A stretch of DNA of 64,000 bases from Methanohalophilus profundi (GTDB lineage Archaea > Halobacteriota > Methanosarcinia > Methanosarcinales > Methanosarcinaceae): the NCBI RefSeq assembly GCF_004137855.1, contig NZ_QBKB01000002.1, positions 755,518 to 819,517 on the forward strand. The letters are read 5' to 3'. Of the stretch, positions 45,989 through 55,740 are shown in pieces; position 1 is the stretch's first letter, and each line of letters starts with the position of its first letter. The position numbers and the translations under genes are program-made. The notes beneath the pieces are model-generated. The model saw only the letters and a program-made list of their open reading frames with translations, did no database searches and was not told where the DNA came from.

Positions 45989-47463
45989 AATAAGGGCTCC
46001 ATTACCTCATCCCAGGCCTTTTTGAGTTTGTCCTCCATCTCTCCCTCGCCTTTGAGGACATCAAGGAGTTCCTGGACAGTTGGTTTTTGGTGAACCAGGC
46101 CACATTTTTCACAACTCCACACCTTTCCTCCGCTTGAGCGACAGACCCACCTGCCTCCTGTGCGCTCATCCCCACAGGGATAAAAGGGACAGAAGCAGAA
46201 AGTGCAATCCTGCCCTTTGAAATGGCAGGGATAATAGGGACATACCCTGTTCGCACCAAGAGGCCTGACAGGTTCTTCGTCCAGTATCTGGTTAAGATTC
46301 TCCATGGCACTATCCCGGGCACTGTCAACTACAACTGTCCCTATAGCTTCCACAAGCCTATCAGTATCCTCTTTAGGCCTCACCGAGACCCTGATAAAAT
46401 TACGGTCCATGGAATAAAAGTCGGAACAATCCCTTACAAGAAGACCCTTTTCAGCTAGCCTGTGAGTCAATTCAACCGAATCTAGGCTTGCAGCGCTTAC
46501 ATCCACAAGGACAAAGGATGTATTACTTTCATGCGTTTTGAATTTCCGCACCTTACTTAAACGCTCCACAAGGTAGCCGCGGTTTTCCCGGACGAATTGT
46601 CTGGAAGCAGTTAGATAACCATTCGCAATATCGGAAGGCATATCCAACAGAGACAGAGCAACTACTTCATCCATTGCACCTATATTGCAGCAGTTGCAGA
46701 CCCTGTTCAGAATCGTTGCAAAATCCACATCAGTAATACCAAAAGCAATCCCTGCTCCGGGAAGCGAAAAGGTGTATTTCAGGGAACGGATCACTAAAAG
46801 ATTGGTATCATGAGATACTTCATCCGCCAAAGTGGCAGATGTATCCGTTAGGTCTAACAGACTTTCATCAACCACCAGCAGGGTAGAATGATCATTACAG
46901 CGTTGCAGAAGAGAAATTAAATCCGTTTTTGAGTAAAGCTGGCCGGAAAGATTATCCGGATTGGTAAGGAGAATAATCTTTGCCTTTTTAAGCAAACCTG
47001 AAGATATGTTTCTTAAATTTTCCTCACAAACATAGTTCACTTCCCCACCACTGATTATACAATGTTTTTCATCGGCCGGATTCTGAGACCTGTTCAGAAG
47101 AACGGTATCCCCTGTTTCAATTACCGAGGAAAATACCATGCGTATTACATCTTCAACTCCCAGAGCAGGAACAATATTATCAGCAGCAATATTATTTCCA
47201 AAATATTTGGCAGCAATGGACCTTAATTCTGAATATTCATTATCAGGGAATTGGGAATACATGGATTCCACACGGGAAAAAATATCCTTCAGGCAGAATT
47301 TGCAATCCGGATAATCAAAGGGACTGCCCAGAGGATTGGATGTTGAACTGAAATCAATTATAGCTGTTTCACTAATACCTTTTTCCAGAGCAATTCTGTG
47401 CCCATCTTCTAAAGGTTTCCTGATTGATTCAATATCTTTTTTCCATAATCCCTTACCAGACAC
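45985..47463 (-). CDS. cobD: Threonine-phosphate decarboxylase CobD with Cys-rich C-terminal domain
   Basis: 492 residues. PLP aminotransferase-fold domain (about 1-385) making aminopropanol phosphate: FSSTSNPLG near 39, LVVDESLLDLT, and RSLKYTFSLPGAG with the PLP lysine near 230. A fused ~100-residue Cys-rich domain follows (NRVCPYYPCHFKGQDCTFCFCPFYPCGD, later SCEKCG). The M. mazei homologue MM2060 was reported as a bifunctional threonine kinase/threonine-phosphate decarboxylase. First gene of the cob cluster. Confidence 0.92.
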   Translation of the reverse strand: MSGKGLWKKDIESIRKPLEDGHRIALEKGISETAIIDFSSTSNPLGSPFDYPDCKFCLKDIFSRVESMYSQFPDNEYSELRSIAAKYFGNNIAADNIVPALGVEDVIRMVFSSVIETGDTVLLNRSQNPADEKHCIISGGEVNYVCEENLRNISSGLLKKAKIILLTNPDNLSGQLYSKTDLISLLQRCNDHSTLLVVDESLLDLTDTSATLADEVSHDTNLLVIRSLKYTFSLPGAGIAFGITDVDFATILNRVCNCCNIGAMDEVVALSLLDMPSDIANGYLTASRQFVRENRGYLVERLSKVRKFKTHESNTSFVLVDVSAASLDSVELTHRLAEKGLLVRDCSDFYSMDRNFIRVSVRPKEDTDRLVEAIGTVVVDSARDSAMENLNQILDEEPVRPLGANRVCPYYPCHFKGQDCTFCFCPFYPCGDERTGGRWVCRSSGGKVWSCEKCGLVHQKPTVQELLDVLKGEGEMEDKLKKAWDEVMEPLL

Positions 47464-47585
47464 GTTAATCGAAATGAACTAATGAATAGAACCTATATTA
47501 AATTAATCAAATTGAGTTTCCTATGCTCCAAAATAATTAGTCCTGAAACATTATGTAAAGATAAAAAAGATAAATCTAGCCTTGA

Positions 47586-48338
47586 TCATTTTCTGGCAAA
47601 GGTCAGATAACCGGTGTGGCCCACCCTTGACGGTGCGGGTCTTGTGCCTCTTTCGGATACAGACAACTCCCTTTCCAGGCATTCAAGGGTATGTACACTG
47701 TAAAATCCTGCCTTCACTGCTTCCAGATATACGGCTTTTGCCTGTTCAATAAAAGGCGAATAAACAACAAGGAAACCTCCGGCAATCAGGCTAGAACAGG
47801 CATACCTGACAGATTCTGCCGAATCTTTAATATCAAGTACTATAACATCGAAAAAATCACTGCCCTGCTTCATCACATCCACAATATCCCCGCAGCGAAC
47901 TTCCACATTTGATAGGCCGGCCATGGACAAATTGGCCCGGCCATTCTCCACAAAATCCTCACGTATCTCATAGCTGATCACTTCCTTTGCTACAGAACCC
48001 AGATAAATGGCAAGAACACCGCTGCCTGTGCCGGCTTCGAGGACCCTGTCAGAAGAATTTATACCTGCATGGGAAATAATCTGGCCCACATCCTTGGGCA
48101 TGATCGGTGCACCCGTGCGTTTTGCAAGCCTGAACATATCCGGGGCCCGGGGCCTGATCACAGAGAATTGCTGACCCATATGGGAGACAATGGTGCCACC
48201 GGGTTTTATATCCAGCAAATCAGCCGTCTCAACGATACCAAATTCACAGTGGAACTGTTTACCCGAAACTGTGGTCAGGTATTCCCGGAATTTGTCTTTA
48301 TGACGGGTGCGCAAAAGCACCGTTTCATTTTCTTTCAC
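47586..48338 (-). CDS. trmI: tRNA (adenine-N1)-methyltransferase TrmI
   Basis: 250 residues. N-terminal beta domain then Rossmann SAM-methyltransferase (VLEAGTGSGVLAIYLG near 104, DVIVLDIKDSAESV near 165). RLAKRTGAPIMPKDVGQII precedes motif I as in TrmI. Archaeal TrmI methylates A58, and in some also A57, of tRNA. Nine bp after the HD-hydrolase gene on the same strand. Confidence 0.9.
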   Translation of the reverse strand: MKENETVLLRTRHKDKFREYLTTVSGKQFHCEFGIVETADLLDIKPGGTIVSHMGQQFSVIRPRAPDMFRLAKRTGAPIMPKDVGQIISHAGINSSDRVLEAGTGSGVLAIYLGSVAKEVISYEIREDFVENGRANLSMAGLSNVEVRCGDIVDVMKQGSDFFDVIVLDIKDSAESVRYACSSLIAGGFLVVYSPFIEQAKAVYLEAVKAGFYSVHTLECLERELSVSERGTRPAPSRVGHTGYLTFARK

Positions 48339-48347
48339 ATATACACC

Positions 48348-50171
48348 TCAGGGTTGTTGATAACGGCGTGCAGGAATAGTTACAATATCCCGGGGGATAG
48401 AGTGTTTATCCTGCCGGAGTATCTTTGTAAGCTCCCTGAATTCACGGCCGTAGGCTTCTGAAAGTTGTTTTCCATATTTAACTCCGTGCATCGTCAGGAC
48501 ATACTCATAGCGCTGGTGGAACCTGTTGTCCTTTTCATAATAACGCAGGTCTTCGTCCACAATGCCCATTGCCACGAGAAGCTGGATGTCCTCAAAAACC
48601 CTGTTGCTGTAAGGAAAACCATAGTCACGATGGAATCTATAGTCAAAGAGGTTGCGAAGTCTTGCATCTTCACTGAACCGCTGGACCATGCGATATATCC
48701 AGGTTATATTACGCAAACGGGGAATTGAGACAAAACCATCTTCCTCTTTCCAGAAAATGGAATTAACGGTATAGAACAACAAAATCAGCCCCTCTATGGG
48801 CAGGTAATTTTCCTGACGTATAAATCTCAGCAACTGAGGAGACAGGGTGTCAACAGTATAGCCTACAACATCCTTGAGCTGTGCAGCTTCTGGGCATCCG
48901 ATACCATCAACAGGAGAAAAAACAACCAGTGACAGTTGCCTGGAAATTGCCCTGACCAGACCGTTTGCAAGGGCAGATTCATCGTAAAAGAAACTATCCT
49001 CACCGTTCACAACAACCCTTGTACTGCGAGGCACCCCACTGGCAACACTCAAATCTACAAAAACGTCCCCTATTCTCTTTTCAAGCTGCTCCTCGAACAT
49101 CTTCTTGGCCACACCATGCCGGGTGATTGTAGACAGGGCCATTCGGGTTGCCGGGTTGAGAGTTTTCTGATTAAATCGCACAATAGGGTCACAGATATTT
49201 CCCGCAAGGACTGAACTGATAAGCCGTTGTGCTTGATCGCTGCCATATGTTTTTATGAAATAGATCAAGTCCGCATCATTATACTGTGTGAAAAACAAAC
49301 CCGCCTCATTATTCACAGATTCTGCATCCTTCTTTTCCCCGAACACAGCCAGAGCATTTTCAAGAGCCCTCAATAACATAATTCTTGCAGACTGGGTATG
49401 AGGATGATGCACTATAGCATTATAGTGATGTGCACGGGCTATGAGCATTGATTCAGCAACCGTCAATGTCATATCTTCATCATAACTGCAGCCATCCTTT
49501 TTACCCAGTACGATATTGCCATTGCGGATGCTCAGGTTCTGTATAATCTGATCCACGTCTATCAATCCCAGGGATATGCCGGTGTGATAGGAATCACGAA
49601 GCAAAAAATCTATTCGATCCGCATCTATATCACCGGATATTAACTGTCCCAGATAGGGCTTTTCCAGAAAAGAAGTTTTACCTGTTGCCATGAGGGCGAT
49701 TTGATCGAAAAAATCAACAGGATCCTGACCCAGCTCATCCTCAACTATTCTTGCAATATTACCGTTGTTTGCAAAACAATTCCTTATGACATATTCACTG
49801 AAAGCTTCGTGATTTTCCCTAATTATACCACCGTATTGTGGCTTAATGTCGGGATTGCGTTTTAGGACATCTTCCACGGCATGGGAATATGCAGAGTGAC
49901 CTACATCGTGCAAAAGACCTGCAACCTCTACTTTCACTTTATCCTCTTGCGGCAGAGACAGGGCATCGGCCATCAGGGATGCCATATGCATGGTACCTAG
50001 GCTATGTTCAAACCTGCTGTGCTTTGCACCCGGATAAACGATATCAACAAGACCGAGCTGCTGGATGGAACGTAACCTCTGCACCTGAGGAGTTTCCACC
50101 AGTTCCTTTTGGAGAGGAGTCAACAGGATAGTTTTATGCACAGGATCATGAATAGCCCTTGAACTGACCAT
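48348..50171 (-). CDS. HD-superfamily phosphohydrolase (SAMHD1/dGTPase-like, COG1078)
   Basis: 607 residues. HD site intact: RFEHSLGTMHMA near 54 (His), AGLLHDVGHSAYSHAVED near 84 (HD) and DADRIDFLLRDSYHTG near 180 (Asp). Catalyses phosphate ester hydrolysis, perhaps of dNTPs, by similarity with SAMHD1; substrate unproven. Longer than the ~400-500-residue norm; the C-terminal ~200 residues (IEGLILLFYTVNSIFW...) are extra. Divergent from mtnA. Confidence 0.85.
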   Translation of the reverse strand: MVSSRAIHDPVHKTILLTPLQKELVETPQVQRLRSIQQLGLVDIVYPGAKHSRFEHSLGTMHMASLMADALSLPQEDKVKVEVAGLLHDVGHSAYSHAVEDVLKRNPDIKPQYGGIIRENHEAFSEYVIRNCFANNGNIARIVEDELGQDPVDFFDQIALMATGKTSFLEKPYLGQLISGDIDADRIDFLLRDSYHTGISLGLIDVDQIIQNLSIRNGNIVLGKKDGCSYDEDMTLTVAESMLIARAHHYNAIVHHPHTQSARIMLLRALENALAVFGEKKDAESVNNEAGLFFTQYNDADLIYFIKTYGSDQAQRLISSVLAGNICDPIVRFNQKTLNPATRMALSTITRHGVAKKMFEEQLEKRIGDVFVDLSVASGVPRSTRVVVNGEDSFFYDESALANGLVRAISRQLSLVVFSPVDGIGCPEAAQLKDVVGYTVDTLSPQLLRFIRQENYLPIEGLILLFYTVNSIFWKEEDGFVSIPRLRNITWIYRMVQRFSEDARLRNLFDYRFHRDYGFPYSNRVFEDIQLLVAMGIVDEDLRYYEKDNRFHQRYEYVLTMHGVKYGKQLSEAYGREFRELTKILRQDKHSIPRDIVTIPARRYQQP

Positions 50172-50255
50172 GGATGTGTATTTAGGTGGAAGATATATAT
50201 AAAGGTGTAAAATATCTCAACCAGACTTAATTAATTATCATCAGAGTGAAACATA

Positions 50256-51275
50256 ATGAGAACAATTCAATGGAATGCTGAAAATTCTACCGTGAGAATG
50301 ATCGATCAGACCCTGTTGCCTGTCGAATACAGGGAAATCGAATGTGAAAATCTGGCCCAGCTGTGTGAAGCAATCAAATCCTTGCGGGTCAGGGGAGCAC
50401 CCGCATTGGCAGCAGCAGGTGCCTATGGTATTGCCCTTGCCAGCAAACTCAGCAGTGCAAATGACATGGAAAGCCTCCTGGAAGACCTCAAAAATGCCGC
50501 ACGGATCATCCTGGCTACCCGACCCACAGCTATAAACTTGGGATGGGGAGTACACCGGGTGATCAAAGCGGTCTCTGAAGCCTACGACACCGCAGGCATA
50601 CGGGATATAGCTCTCAACGAAGCACAGGCCATTGCAGATGAAGATGTACAGATCAACAAAACTCTCGGCAAACATGGTGCTTCCCTGCTGGAAGATGGGG
50701 ACACCGTAATGACCCACTGTAATGCCGGCAGACTGGCCTGTGTGGACTGGGGCACAGCCCTGGGGGTTGTACGCTCCGCTGTGGAACAGGGAAAAGATAT
50801 CAATGTGATCGCATGCGAGACCCGGCCTTTGAACCAGGGAGGCCGGCTTACGACCTGGGAATTGATGCAGGACAACATCCCGGTCAAACTAATATCGGAT
50901 TCCATGAGTGGTTATGTAATGCGCCACGAGCTTGTGGACAAGGTGATAGTCGGAGCAGACCGCGTTACAGAAGATGCTGTTTTCAACAAGATCGGAACCT
51001 ACAACCATGCGATCGTGGCCATGGAACACGAAATTCCTTTCTATGTGGCAGCTCCTGCCTCAACATTTGATTTCAAGGGATGGGAAGACAGCGTGAAGAT
51101 AGAGGAACGGGATCCTGATGAATTGCGCTACATGCAGGGAGTACAGATAGCACCTGAAGATGTACCGGTGATCAATCCTGCTTTTGATAGCACACCTATG
51201 GAGTATATTGAGGCGATAATTACAGAAAGAGGAATCTTCAGGCCACCATTTTTGATAGATGAAGTAAGGACCTGA
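50256..51275 (+). CDS. mtnA: S-methyl-5-thioribose-1-phosphate isomerase (MtnA family)
   Basis: 339 residues. SLRVRGAPALAAAGAYGIAL near 42, TPTAINL-type ATRPTAINLGWG near 90, THCNAGRLA near 153 (Cys), ETRPLNQGGRLT near 190, GADRVTEDAVFNKIGT near 232 (Asp) and YVAAPASTFD: complete MtnA/eIF2B-like signature. Converts 5-methylthioribose-1-P to methylthioribulose-1-P in methionine salvage; some archaeal members act on ribose-1,5-bisphosphate, and that alternative cannot be excluded. Confidence 0.9.
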   Translation: MRTIQWNAENSTVRMIDQTLLPVEYREIECENLAQLCEAIKSLRVRGAPALAAAGAYGIALASKLSSANDMESLLEDLKNAARIILATRPTAINLGWGVHRVIKAVSEAYDTAGIRDIALNEAQAIADEDVQINKTLGKHGASLLEDGDTVMTHCNAGRLACVDWGTALGVVRSAVEQGKDINVIACETRPLNQGGRLTTWELMQDNIPVKLISDSMSGYVMRHELVDKVIVGADRVTEDAVFNKIGTYNHAIVAMEHEIPFYVAAPASTFDFKGWEDSVKIEERDPDELRYMQGVQIAPEDVPVINPAFDSTPMEYIEAIITERGIFRPPFLIDEVRT

Positions 51276-51306
51276 GAGCGCAAACTTTTAACTCAATAGG
51301 CGAGAA

Positions 51307-51330
51307 ATCCCTTTCCGTAAGGTAAGGGAT
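51307..51330 (+). mobile_element. GTAA-capped hairpin, IS-end remnant
   Basis: ATCCCTTTCC, loop GTAA, GGTAAGGGAT form a ten-position stem with a single T-T mismatch. Similar architecture to 42401-42422. It precedes the truncated TnpB, in the same orientation, so it may be the right end of a second decayed element or of the same one rearranged. Confidence 0.45.
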
Positions 51331-51382
51331 GAAAGCCGTGGTATAATAACACAATTGCATAAGTTATTTATATCGTTCTACA

Positions 51383-51739
51383 CAAAGCAATGGTTATCTA
51401 TCACGTTTCATCGAATTTCTCACCTATAAAGCAGAACTTATAGGTAAACAAGTAGTTAAAATTGATGAAAGATATACGTCAAAAACATGTTATGTTTGTG
51501 GAAAACAACATGATATGCCATTATATAGACGTGATATGACATGTGATTGTGGTAACGTTATTGATAGAGATAGAAATAGTGCTATCAATATCATGATACG
51601 TTACCTATCCAATTATGCCACCTGGACAGGCTATGAACATTTTGCTCATAATCTACGACAAACAGGGTTATTGACATTTGATGTATCCCAAATACATCCT
51701 ATGAATGATATAACAACTCGTAGGAATCTCCATGCGTAA
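51383..51739 (+). pseudogene. TnpB (IS200/IS605, IS1341-type) C-terminal fragment
   Basis: Only the last ~115 codons survive: LSRFIEFLTYKAEL, then IDERYTSKTCYVCGKQ and MTCDCGNVIDRDRNSAINI, that is, the zinc ribbon (CxxC ... CxC) and the RuvC-III Asp. The N-terminal RuvC-I/II parts are gone and no ATG fits. TnpB is an RNA-guided nuclease; this remnant cannot be active. More A/T-rich codons than its neighbours. TAA at 51737 lies within the right-end hairpin. Confidence 0.85.
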
Positions 51740-51756
51740 GCGTGAAGTAGTTCAAA
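51728..51756 (+). mobile_element. Right-end hairpin of the decayed TnpB element (copy 3)
   Basis: CATGC, loop GTAA, GCGTG, followed by AAGTAGTTCA. It matches the minus-strand remnants at 42216-42292 and 57646-57720 (CATGC..., GTGGGGTAGTTCAC), which links those solo fragments to a TnpB-type element. The rest of 51276-51808 shows no gene. Confidence 0.6.
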
Positions 51757-51808
51757 GTATAAAATACAATCAGGGTACAAGTAAACAAAAGGAAAGAGAT
51801 GGAAGAAT

Positions 51809-51982
51809 ATGGGAAAAAAGAAACAGAGTGACAACGGATTGATGTCTTCTGCCGGTCTTATGAGATACTATGAAGAGGACAAAAGGGCAATCCACCTGGA
51901 CCCAAAAGCAGTTATAGTCTTTGGATTGCTTTGTGGAGCTGCTGTTATTCTATTAAGTGCCAGTTATGGTACCTGGCCATAA
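51809..51982 (+). CDS. secG: Preprotein translocase Sec61 beta subunit
   Basis: 57 residues: MGKKKQSDNGLMSSAGLMRYYEED, then HLDPKAVIVFGLLCGAAVILL with one C-terminal membrane helix. This SSAGLMRYYEE then DP-hydrophobic layout is the archaeal Sec61-beta signature; it binds SecY/SecE at the membrane. Next to srp19 (opposite strand), so two protein-export genes are neighbours. The small size makes it easy to miss. Confidence 0.93.
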   Translation: MGKKKQSDNGLMSSAGLMRYYEEDKRAIHLDPKAVIVFGLLCGAAVILLSASYGTWP

Positions 51983-52012
51983 AATGTAATCCATTATAAA
52001 GAAAAAGGGCAT

Positions 52013-52300
52013 TCAGCCCTGTCTATATTTTTTAATCGTTTTAGAGATCTTCCTTGACGTGGTACTTCTGGATTCATTCTTATCCACCATGATGCGTCCG
52101 CTTTTCTCCCACCAGGAACGTGGATAAGCTTTGTCTTTTTGGACCTCTGGATTAAGATCCAGGGATGCAGCTGCCTTTTCCATCTCTTCCAGATTCGGCT
52201 CCTTTACTGAACTTTTCCGAGATATAATTCTTCCTTCATTCCTGCTTTTGGAACGATCTATGGAAGCCGGCCAGATTACAAGCCTGCCTTCATCTTTCAT
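52013..52300 (-). CDS. srp19: Signal recognition particle 19-kDa protein
   Basis: 95 residues. VIWPASIDRSKSRNEGRIISRK near residue 7 is the SRP19 RNA-binding start; AYPRSWWEKSGRIMVD near 62 and the basic end (SRKISKTIKKYRQG) complete the family. Binds 7S RNA helices 6 and 8 and promotes SRP54 binding. The start at 52300 is chosen because homologues begin two to six residues before the VIWP motif. Confidence 0.92.
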   Translation of the reverse strand: MKDEGRLVIWPASIDRSKSRNEGRIISRKSSVKEPNLEEMEKAAASLDLNPEVQKDKAYPRSWWEKSGRIMVDKNESRSTTSRKISKTIKKYRQG

Positions 52301-52414
52301 TAGCATGATCCATAGATTGGAAGTCATTAAATATAATTCTTGGTGATAGACCACCCCCAGATAAACCTAAAATAGTAAAGTGGCATCTAGTATAGCAAGT
52401 AGGAGAGTTTACAA

Positions 52415-53761
52415 ATGGGCCTGTTCGGAACCAATGGAGTACGTGGAATAGCTAATGAATTCATTACACCTAAATTTGCAATAGACCTTGCCAGAAGTCT
52501 GGGGACCTATCTGGGAGTAGATAAGACCGTAGCAATCGGAAGAGATACGCGTATTTCAGGAGAGATGCTAAAAGCAGCTGCAATATCCGGTTTACTTTCA
52601 GCGGGTATAAAAGTTATCGACATTGGGACCTGCCCAACCCCGTCTGTCCAGTATTATGTGCGCGACCATGCAGATGCAGGGATTGTTATTACTGCATCCC
52701 ACAACCCCCGGGAATACAACGGCATAAAACTTATAGACGCAGATGGTACCGAGTTTTCCAGGGAAGGGGAGAAAAAGGTCGAAAATATCTACTATAGCGG
52801 CGAATTCCACTCTGCTGACTGGAACCTGACAGGTGAACTGAACAGGGATTATAATGCCAATGATTACTACATCAATGGAATAATTTCATCGGTCAATTCC
52901 ACAGAAATCAGTGCAAAGCGATTCCGGGTGGCCATAGATACAGGATGTGGCGCAGGTTCTCTCACACTACCCCTCTTATTGCGCAAACTGGGATGTGAGG
53001 TCATAACGATCAATGCCCAGCCGGATGGCACTTTCCCCTGGAGGAATCCCGAGCCAACACCCGATGTACTGGGAGAACTCAGGGATATTGTCAAAAACTA
53101 CGATGCTGACCTGGGAGTTGCCCAGGATGGTGATGCAGACAGGGCAGTCTTCTTTGATGAAAATGGTACATTCATTGATGAAGAAATACTGCTTTCCATG
53201 ATGGCAAAATATGTGACCTCCGGTAAAAAGGGCCCAATCGTGACACCGGTAAGTTCATCCCGGCGCATGCTGGACATTGCAGAAAAAGCAGACGTGGAAC
53301 TTCACTGGACAGCTGTTGGATCCATTAATGTAGCACGCAGAATGATGGAAATAGACGCTGTTTTTGGCGGTGAGGGGAATGGAGGGCTTATTTTCCCCGA
53401 ACACCAGCATTGCAGGGATGGAGCCATGGCCTGTGCCAAATTACTTGACATAATGGCAGCGGGAGTGAAACCTTCACAGATGGCTGCAAATGTTCCAGAA
53501 TACCACAATGCCAAAACAAAGGTGAAATGTGGCGATCTTAAAAAGACACTTGAAAACGTAGCCAGCCGTGTACAGGGAGAGGGAATTGAGATTGATACCA
53601 CTGATGGTTTCAAGATATGGTATGAAGACGGGTGGCTACTTATACGCCCTTCCGGCACCGAACCAATTGTCAGGGTCTTCGCCGAAGCTAAAACAGAGCA
53701 AAAGGCAAAAGAACTGCTGGAAAGAGGAGAAAAGATAGTACTGGATTCAATCCAGGATTAA
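52415..53761 (+). CDS. glmM: Phosphoglucosamine mutase / phosphomannomutase family
   Basis: 448 residues. LFGTNGVRGIANE at the start, active-site Ser in GIVITASHNPREYNGIKL near 95, metal loop AQDGDADRAVFFDENG near 238, GGEGNGGLIFPEHQHCRDG near 325 (sugar-binding) and RPSGTEPIVRVFAEA near 415 (phosphate-binding). Interconverts glucosamine-6-P and -1-P for UDP-GlcNAc, or a related hexose phosphate. GAGAGT upstream with good start. Symbol by family; substrate not proven. Confidence 0.88.
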   Translation: MGLFGTNGVRGIANEFITPKFAIDLARSLGTYLGVDKTVAIGRDTRISGEMLKAAAISGLLSAGIKVIDIGTCPTPSVQYYVRDHADAGIVITASHNPREYNGIKLIDADGTEFSREGEKKVENIYYSGEFHSADWNLTGELNRDYNANDYYINGIISSVNSTEISAKRFRVAIDTGCGAGSLTLPLLLRKLGCEVITINAQPDGTFPWRNPEPTPDVLGELRDIVKNYDADLGVAQDGDADRAVFFDENGTFIDEEILLSMMAKYVTSGKKGPIVTPVSSSRRMLDIAEKADVELHWTAVGSINVARRMMEIDAVFGGEGNGGLIFPEHQHCRDGAMACAKLLDIMAAGVKPSQMAANVPEYHNAKTKVKCGDLKKTLENVASRVQGEGIEIDTTDGFKIWYEDGWLLIRPSGTEPIVRVFAEAKTEQKAKELLERGEKIVLDSIQD

Positions 53762-53764
53762 ACA

Positions 53765-54337
53765 TCAGGGTTTGCCGCGGGATTCACCACAAATAATACC
53801 GGTGGCAATGAGATGTGCAACCCTCAAAGGTTCAGGGATATTGCTATGTGTGGCACTTAACTGGACTATCCGGGTGGCGGAAATTTCATCGATACCTGCA
53901 CACTGGATGTAAACCGGCGTAGGGGAGTGAGAAGTTACCACCCGGGATATCCTGCCTGCCTTTTTTATTATCGCAAACCTTTCATCCGGGTATTCCAGGT
54001 GATAGAGAGCATTTTTTATATTCTCAAAATCAGGCAGCGAGCGCATCAGCACAATCACACCCATTCCTGTGGATTCATTTAAGCACACAATGTCAATCGG
54101 ATTGAAACCCCCGTATGTGACTCCATCCAGCATTATCACACGAGCCTGATTCCTGTGTTTGCTGGCTGATATCATCCTTATTAATGAATCGGTAGCATCC
54201 ATACCATCCCTGGTAATGTAGGTGGATAACACTCCATCAAGCCACATACCCCCTCTGAAAAAAGTCCCTACCACAAGTATACGGTCACTTACCAGAGCTG
54301 AATCATCAATACCCAGGATCCTTATTTCCGGTTTTAT
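53765..54337 (-). CDS. DUF99/UPF0215 family protein
   Basis: About 190 residues, archaeal family of unknown function with an endonuclease V-like fold. GTFFRGGMWLDGVLSTYITRDGMDAT and VIMLDGVTYGGFNPIDI are typical. The first GTG (54274) would truncate the conserved start KPEIRILGIDDSALVS, which is encoded upstream. No ATG/GTG/TTG precedes it; ATA at 54337 or 54358 are the only near-cognate choices. Start therefore uncertain. It follows PAN closely. Confidence 0.75.
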   Translation of the reverse strand: MKPEIRILGIDDSALVSDRILVVGTFFRGGMWLDGVLSTYITRDGMDATDSLIRMISASKHRNQARVIMLDGVTYGGFNPIDIVCLNESTGMGVIVLMRSLPDFENIKNALYHLEYPDERFAIIKKAGRISRVVTSHSPTPVYIQCAGIDEISATRIVQLSATHSNIPEPLRVAHLIATGIICGESRGKP

Positions 54338-54366
54338 ATGAAAAAGAGAAAAGGGTATACCCCCTT

Positions 54367-55656
54367 TTAAACAAACATTGCACCCGGATGCTCATTTACC
54401 TGAGGTTGCCGGGGCTTTAAGACCTTATCGATGGCATCCATAAAGTCAGTCATTGTCACACTATCACGATCATTGCGCACAGCAAACATACCGGCCTCGG
54501 TAGTCAGTGCATGCAGATCCGCACCACTTGTATTTTCTGTAAGGCTGGCAAGTTTATCAAAGTCCACATCCCGGGCAAGGGAAAGCCCTCTGGAATGAAT
54601 TCTGAGGATCAAACTACGGGCTTCTTTATCCGGCATCTGAACCTCGACCATCCTATCAAAACGACCCGGACGGATTATGGCAGGATCCAGGATATCCACC
54701 CTGTTGGTGGCTGCAATTATGCGAATATCACCCCGATTCTCAAACCCATCCATCTCTGCGAGAAGTTGCATGAGAGTGCGCTGCACTTCCCTGTCAGCAC
54801 CGTTGGTGTCACTCAGCCGGGTTGCTGCAATGGCATCGAGCTCATCTATGAAAATAATGCTGGGAGCTTTCTTTCTTGCCATATCGAAAACTTCCCTGAC
54901 CAACCGGGAACCTTCACCAATGTACTTTTGCACAAGTTCCGAGCCCACAACACGGATAAAAGTTGCGTCAGTACGATGGGCTACCGCTTTTGCCATCATT
55001 GTTTTACCGGTGCCCGGCGGTCCGTGCAGGAGCACACCTTTAGGAGGTTCCACACCTACACGTTCAAAAGATTCGGGTTTAATGAGAGGTAGTTCGACAC
55101 ATTCGATAATATCCTGGATCTGATTATCCAATCCACCGATATCTTCATAGCTTATATCCTGGGATTCCAGGACTTCCATTGCTGAAACTTCCGGTTCTTC
55201 TGTCGAGGGAAGAACATCCACTATGGATAGGGTCTGCTGGTTCAGGGCAACCCTGACACCGGCAACCAATTTGGACTCATCTATATACTGGGAAACCCCT
55301 ACCATGAACTGGGGCCCGGAACTGCTGCGTATCAATACTTTATTGGAATCAATGACATCAATAATATTTGCCACGATCAAAGGAACAGTCTTAAGTTTGT
55401 TAATCTCAGAGCGAAGTTTGCGAACTTCTCGCTCATACTTCACTTTCTGGGATTCAACATTCTTTTTTTCAGATTCAATCTGGTCGCACTGCTCTTTAAG
55501 TTTGCTGTTGCGGGATTCAAGTTGTTTCATCCTGTCCAGAAGGTACTTTGAAAAGTCTTCGTCTCCTTCAGAACCTATATAATCATATTCTGCTTCGGAC
55601 ATATTTTTAAATCCGTAATTCCCCTGATTTACCGTATCATCACTGGTTTCGTTCAT
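54367..55656 (-). CDS. pan: Proteasome-activating nucleotidase PAN
   Basis: 429 residues. N-terminal coiled coil (residues ~25-95), OB domain ([24 protein letters not shown] near 92), then AAA ATPase: Walker [14 protein letters not shown] near 210, Walker [12 protein letters not shown] near 270, [21 protein letters not shown] (sensor and Arg fingers). C-terminus ends AMFV, an HbYX-like tail with Phe in place of Tyr. Unfolds substrates for the 20S proteasome. ATG at 55656 chosen since GGAG lies upstream; 55683 is the alternative. Confidence 0.94.
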   Translation of the reverse strand: MNETSDDTVNQGNYGFKNMSEAEYDYIGSEGDEDFSKYLLDRMKQLESRNSKLKEQCDQIESEKKNVESQKVKYEREVRKLRSEINKLKTVPLIVANIIDVIDSNKVLIRSSSGPQFMVGVSQYIDESKLVAGVRVALNQQTLSIVDVLPSTEEPEVSAMEVLESQDISYEDIGGLDNQIQDIIECVELPLIKPESFERVGVEPPKGVLLHGPPGTGKTMMAKAVAHRTDATFIRVVGSELVQKYIGEGSRLVREVFDMARKKAPSIIFIDELDAIAATRLSDTNGADREVQRTLMQLLAEMDGFENRGDIRIIAATNRVDILDPAIIRPGRFDRMVEVQMPDKEARSLILRIHSRGLSLARDVDFDKLASLTENTSGADLHALTTEAGMFAVRNDRDSVTMTDFMDAIDKVLKPRQPQVNEHPGAMFV

Positions 55657-55740
55657 ATAGCTCCGAATAATATTTAAGTCCATAGGTATATAGCACTTCG
55701 AAAAGAGGCATGGCAGCTTCCATGTAAGAGATGATTTTTT

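Noticed and set aside
51300-51360. CRISPR-like repeat suspected from the AAATCCC...GGGATGAAAG sequence
   Set aside because: Only one copy, no spacers; better explained as a GTAA-capped IS-end hairpin.
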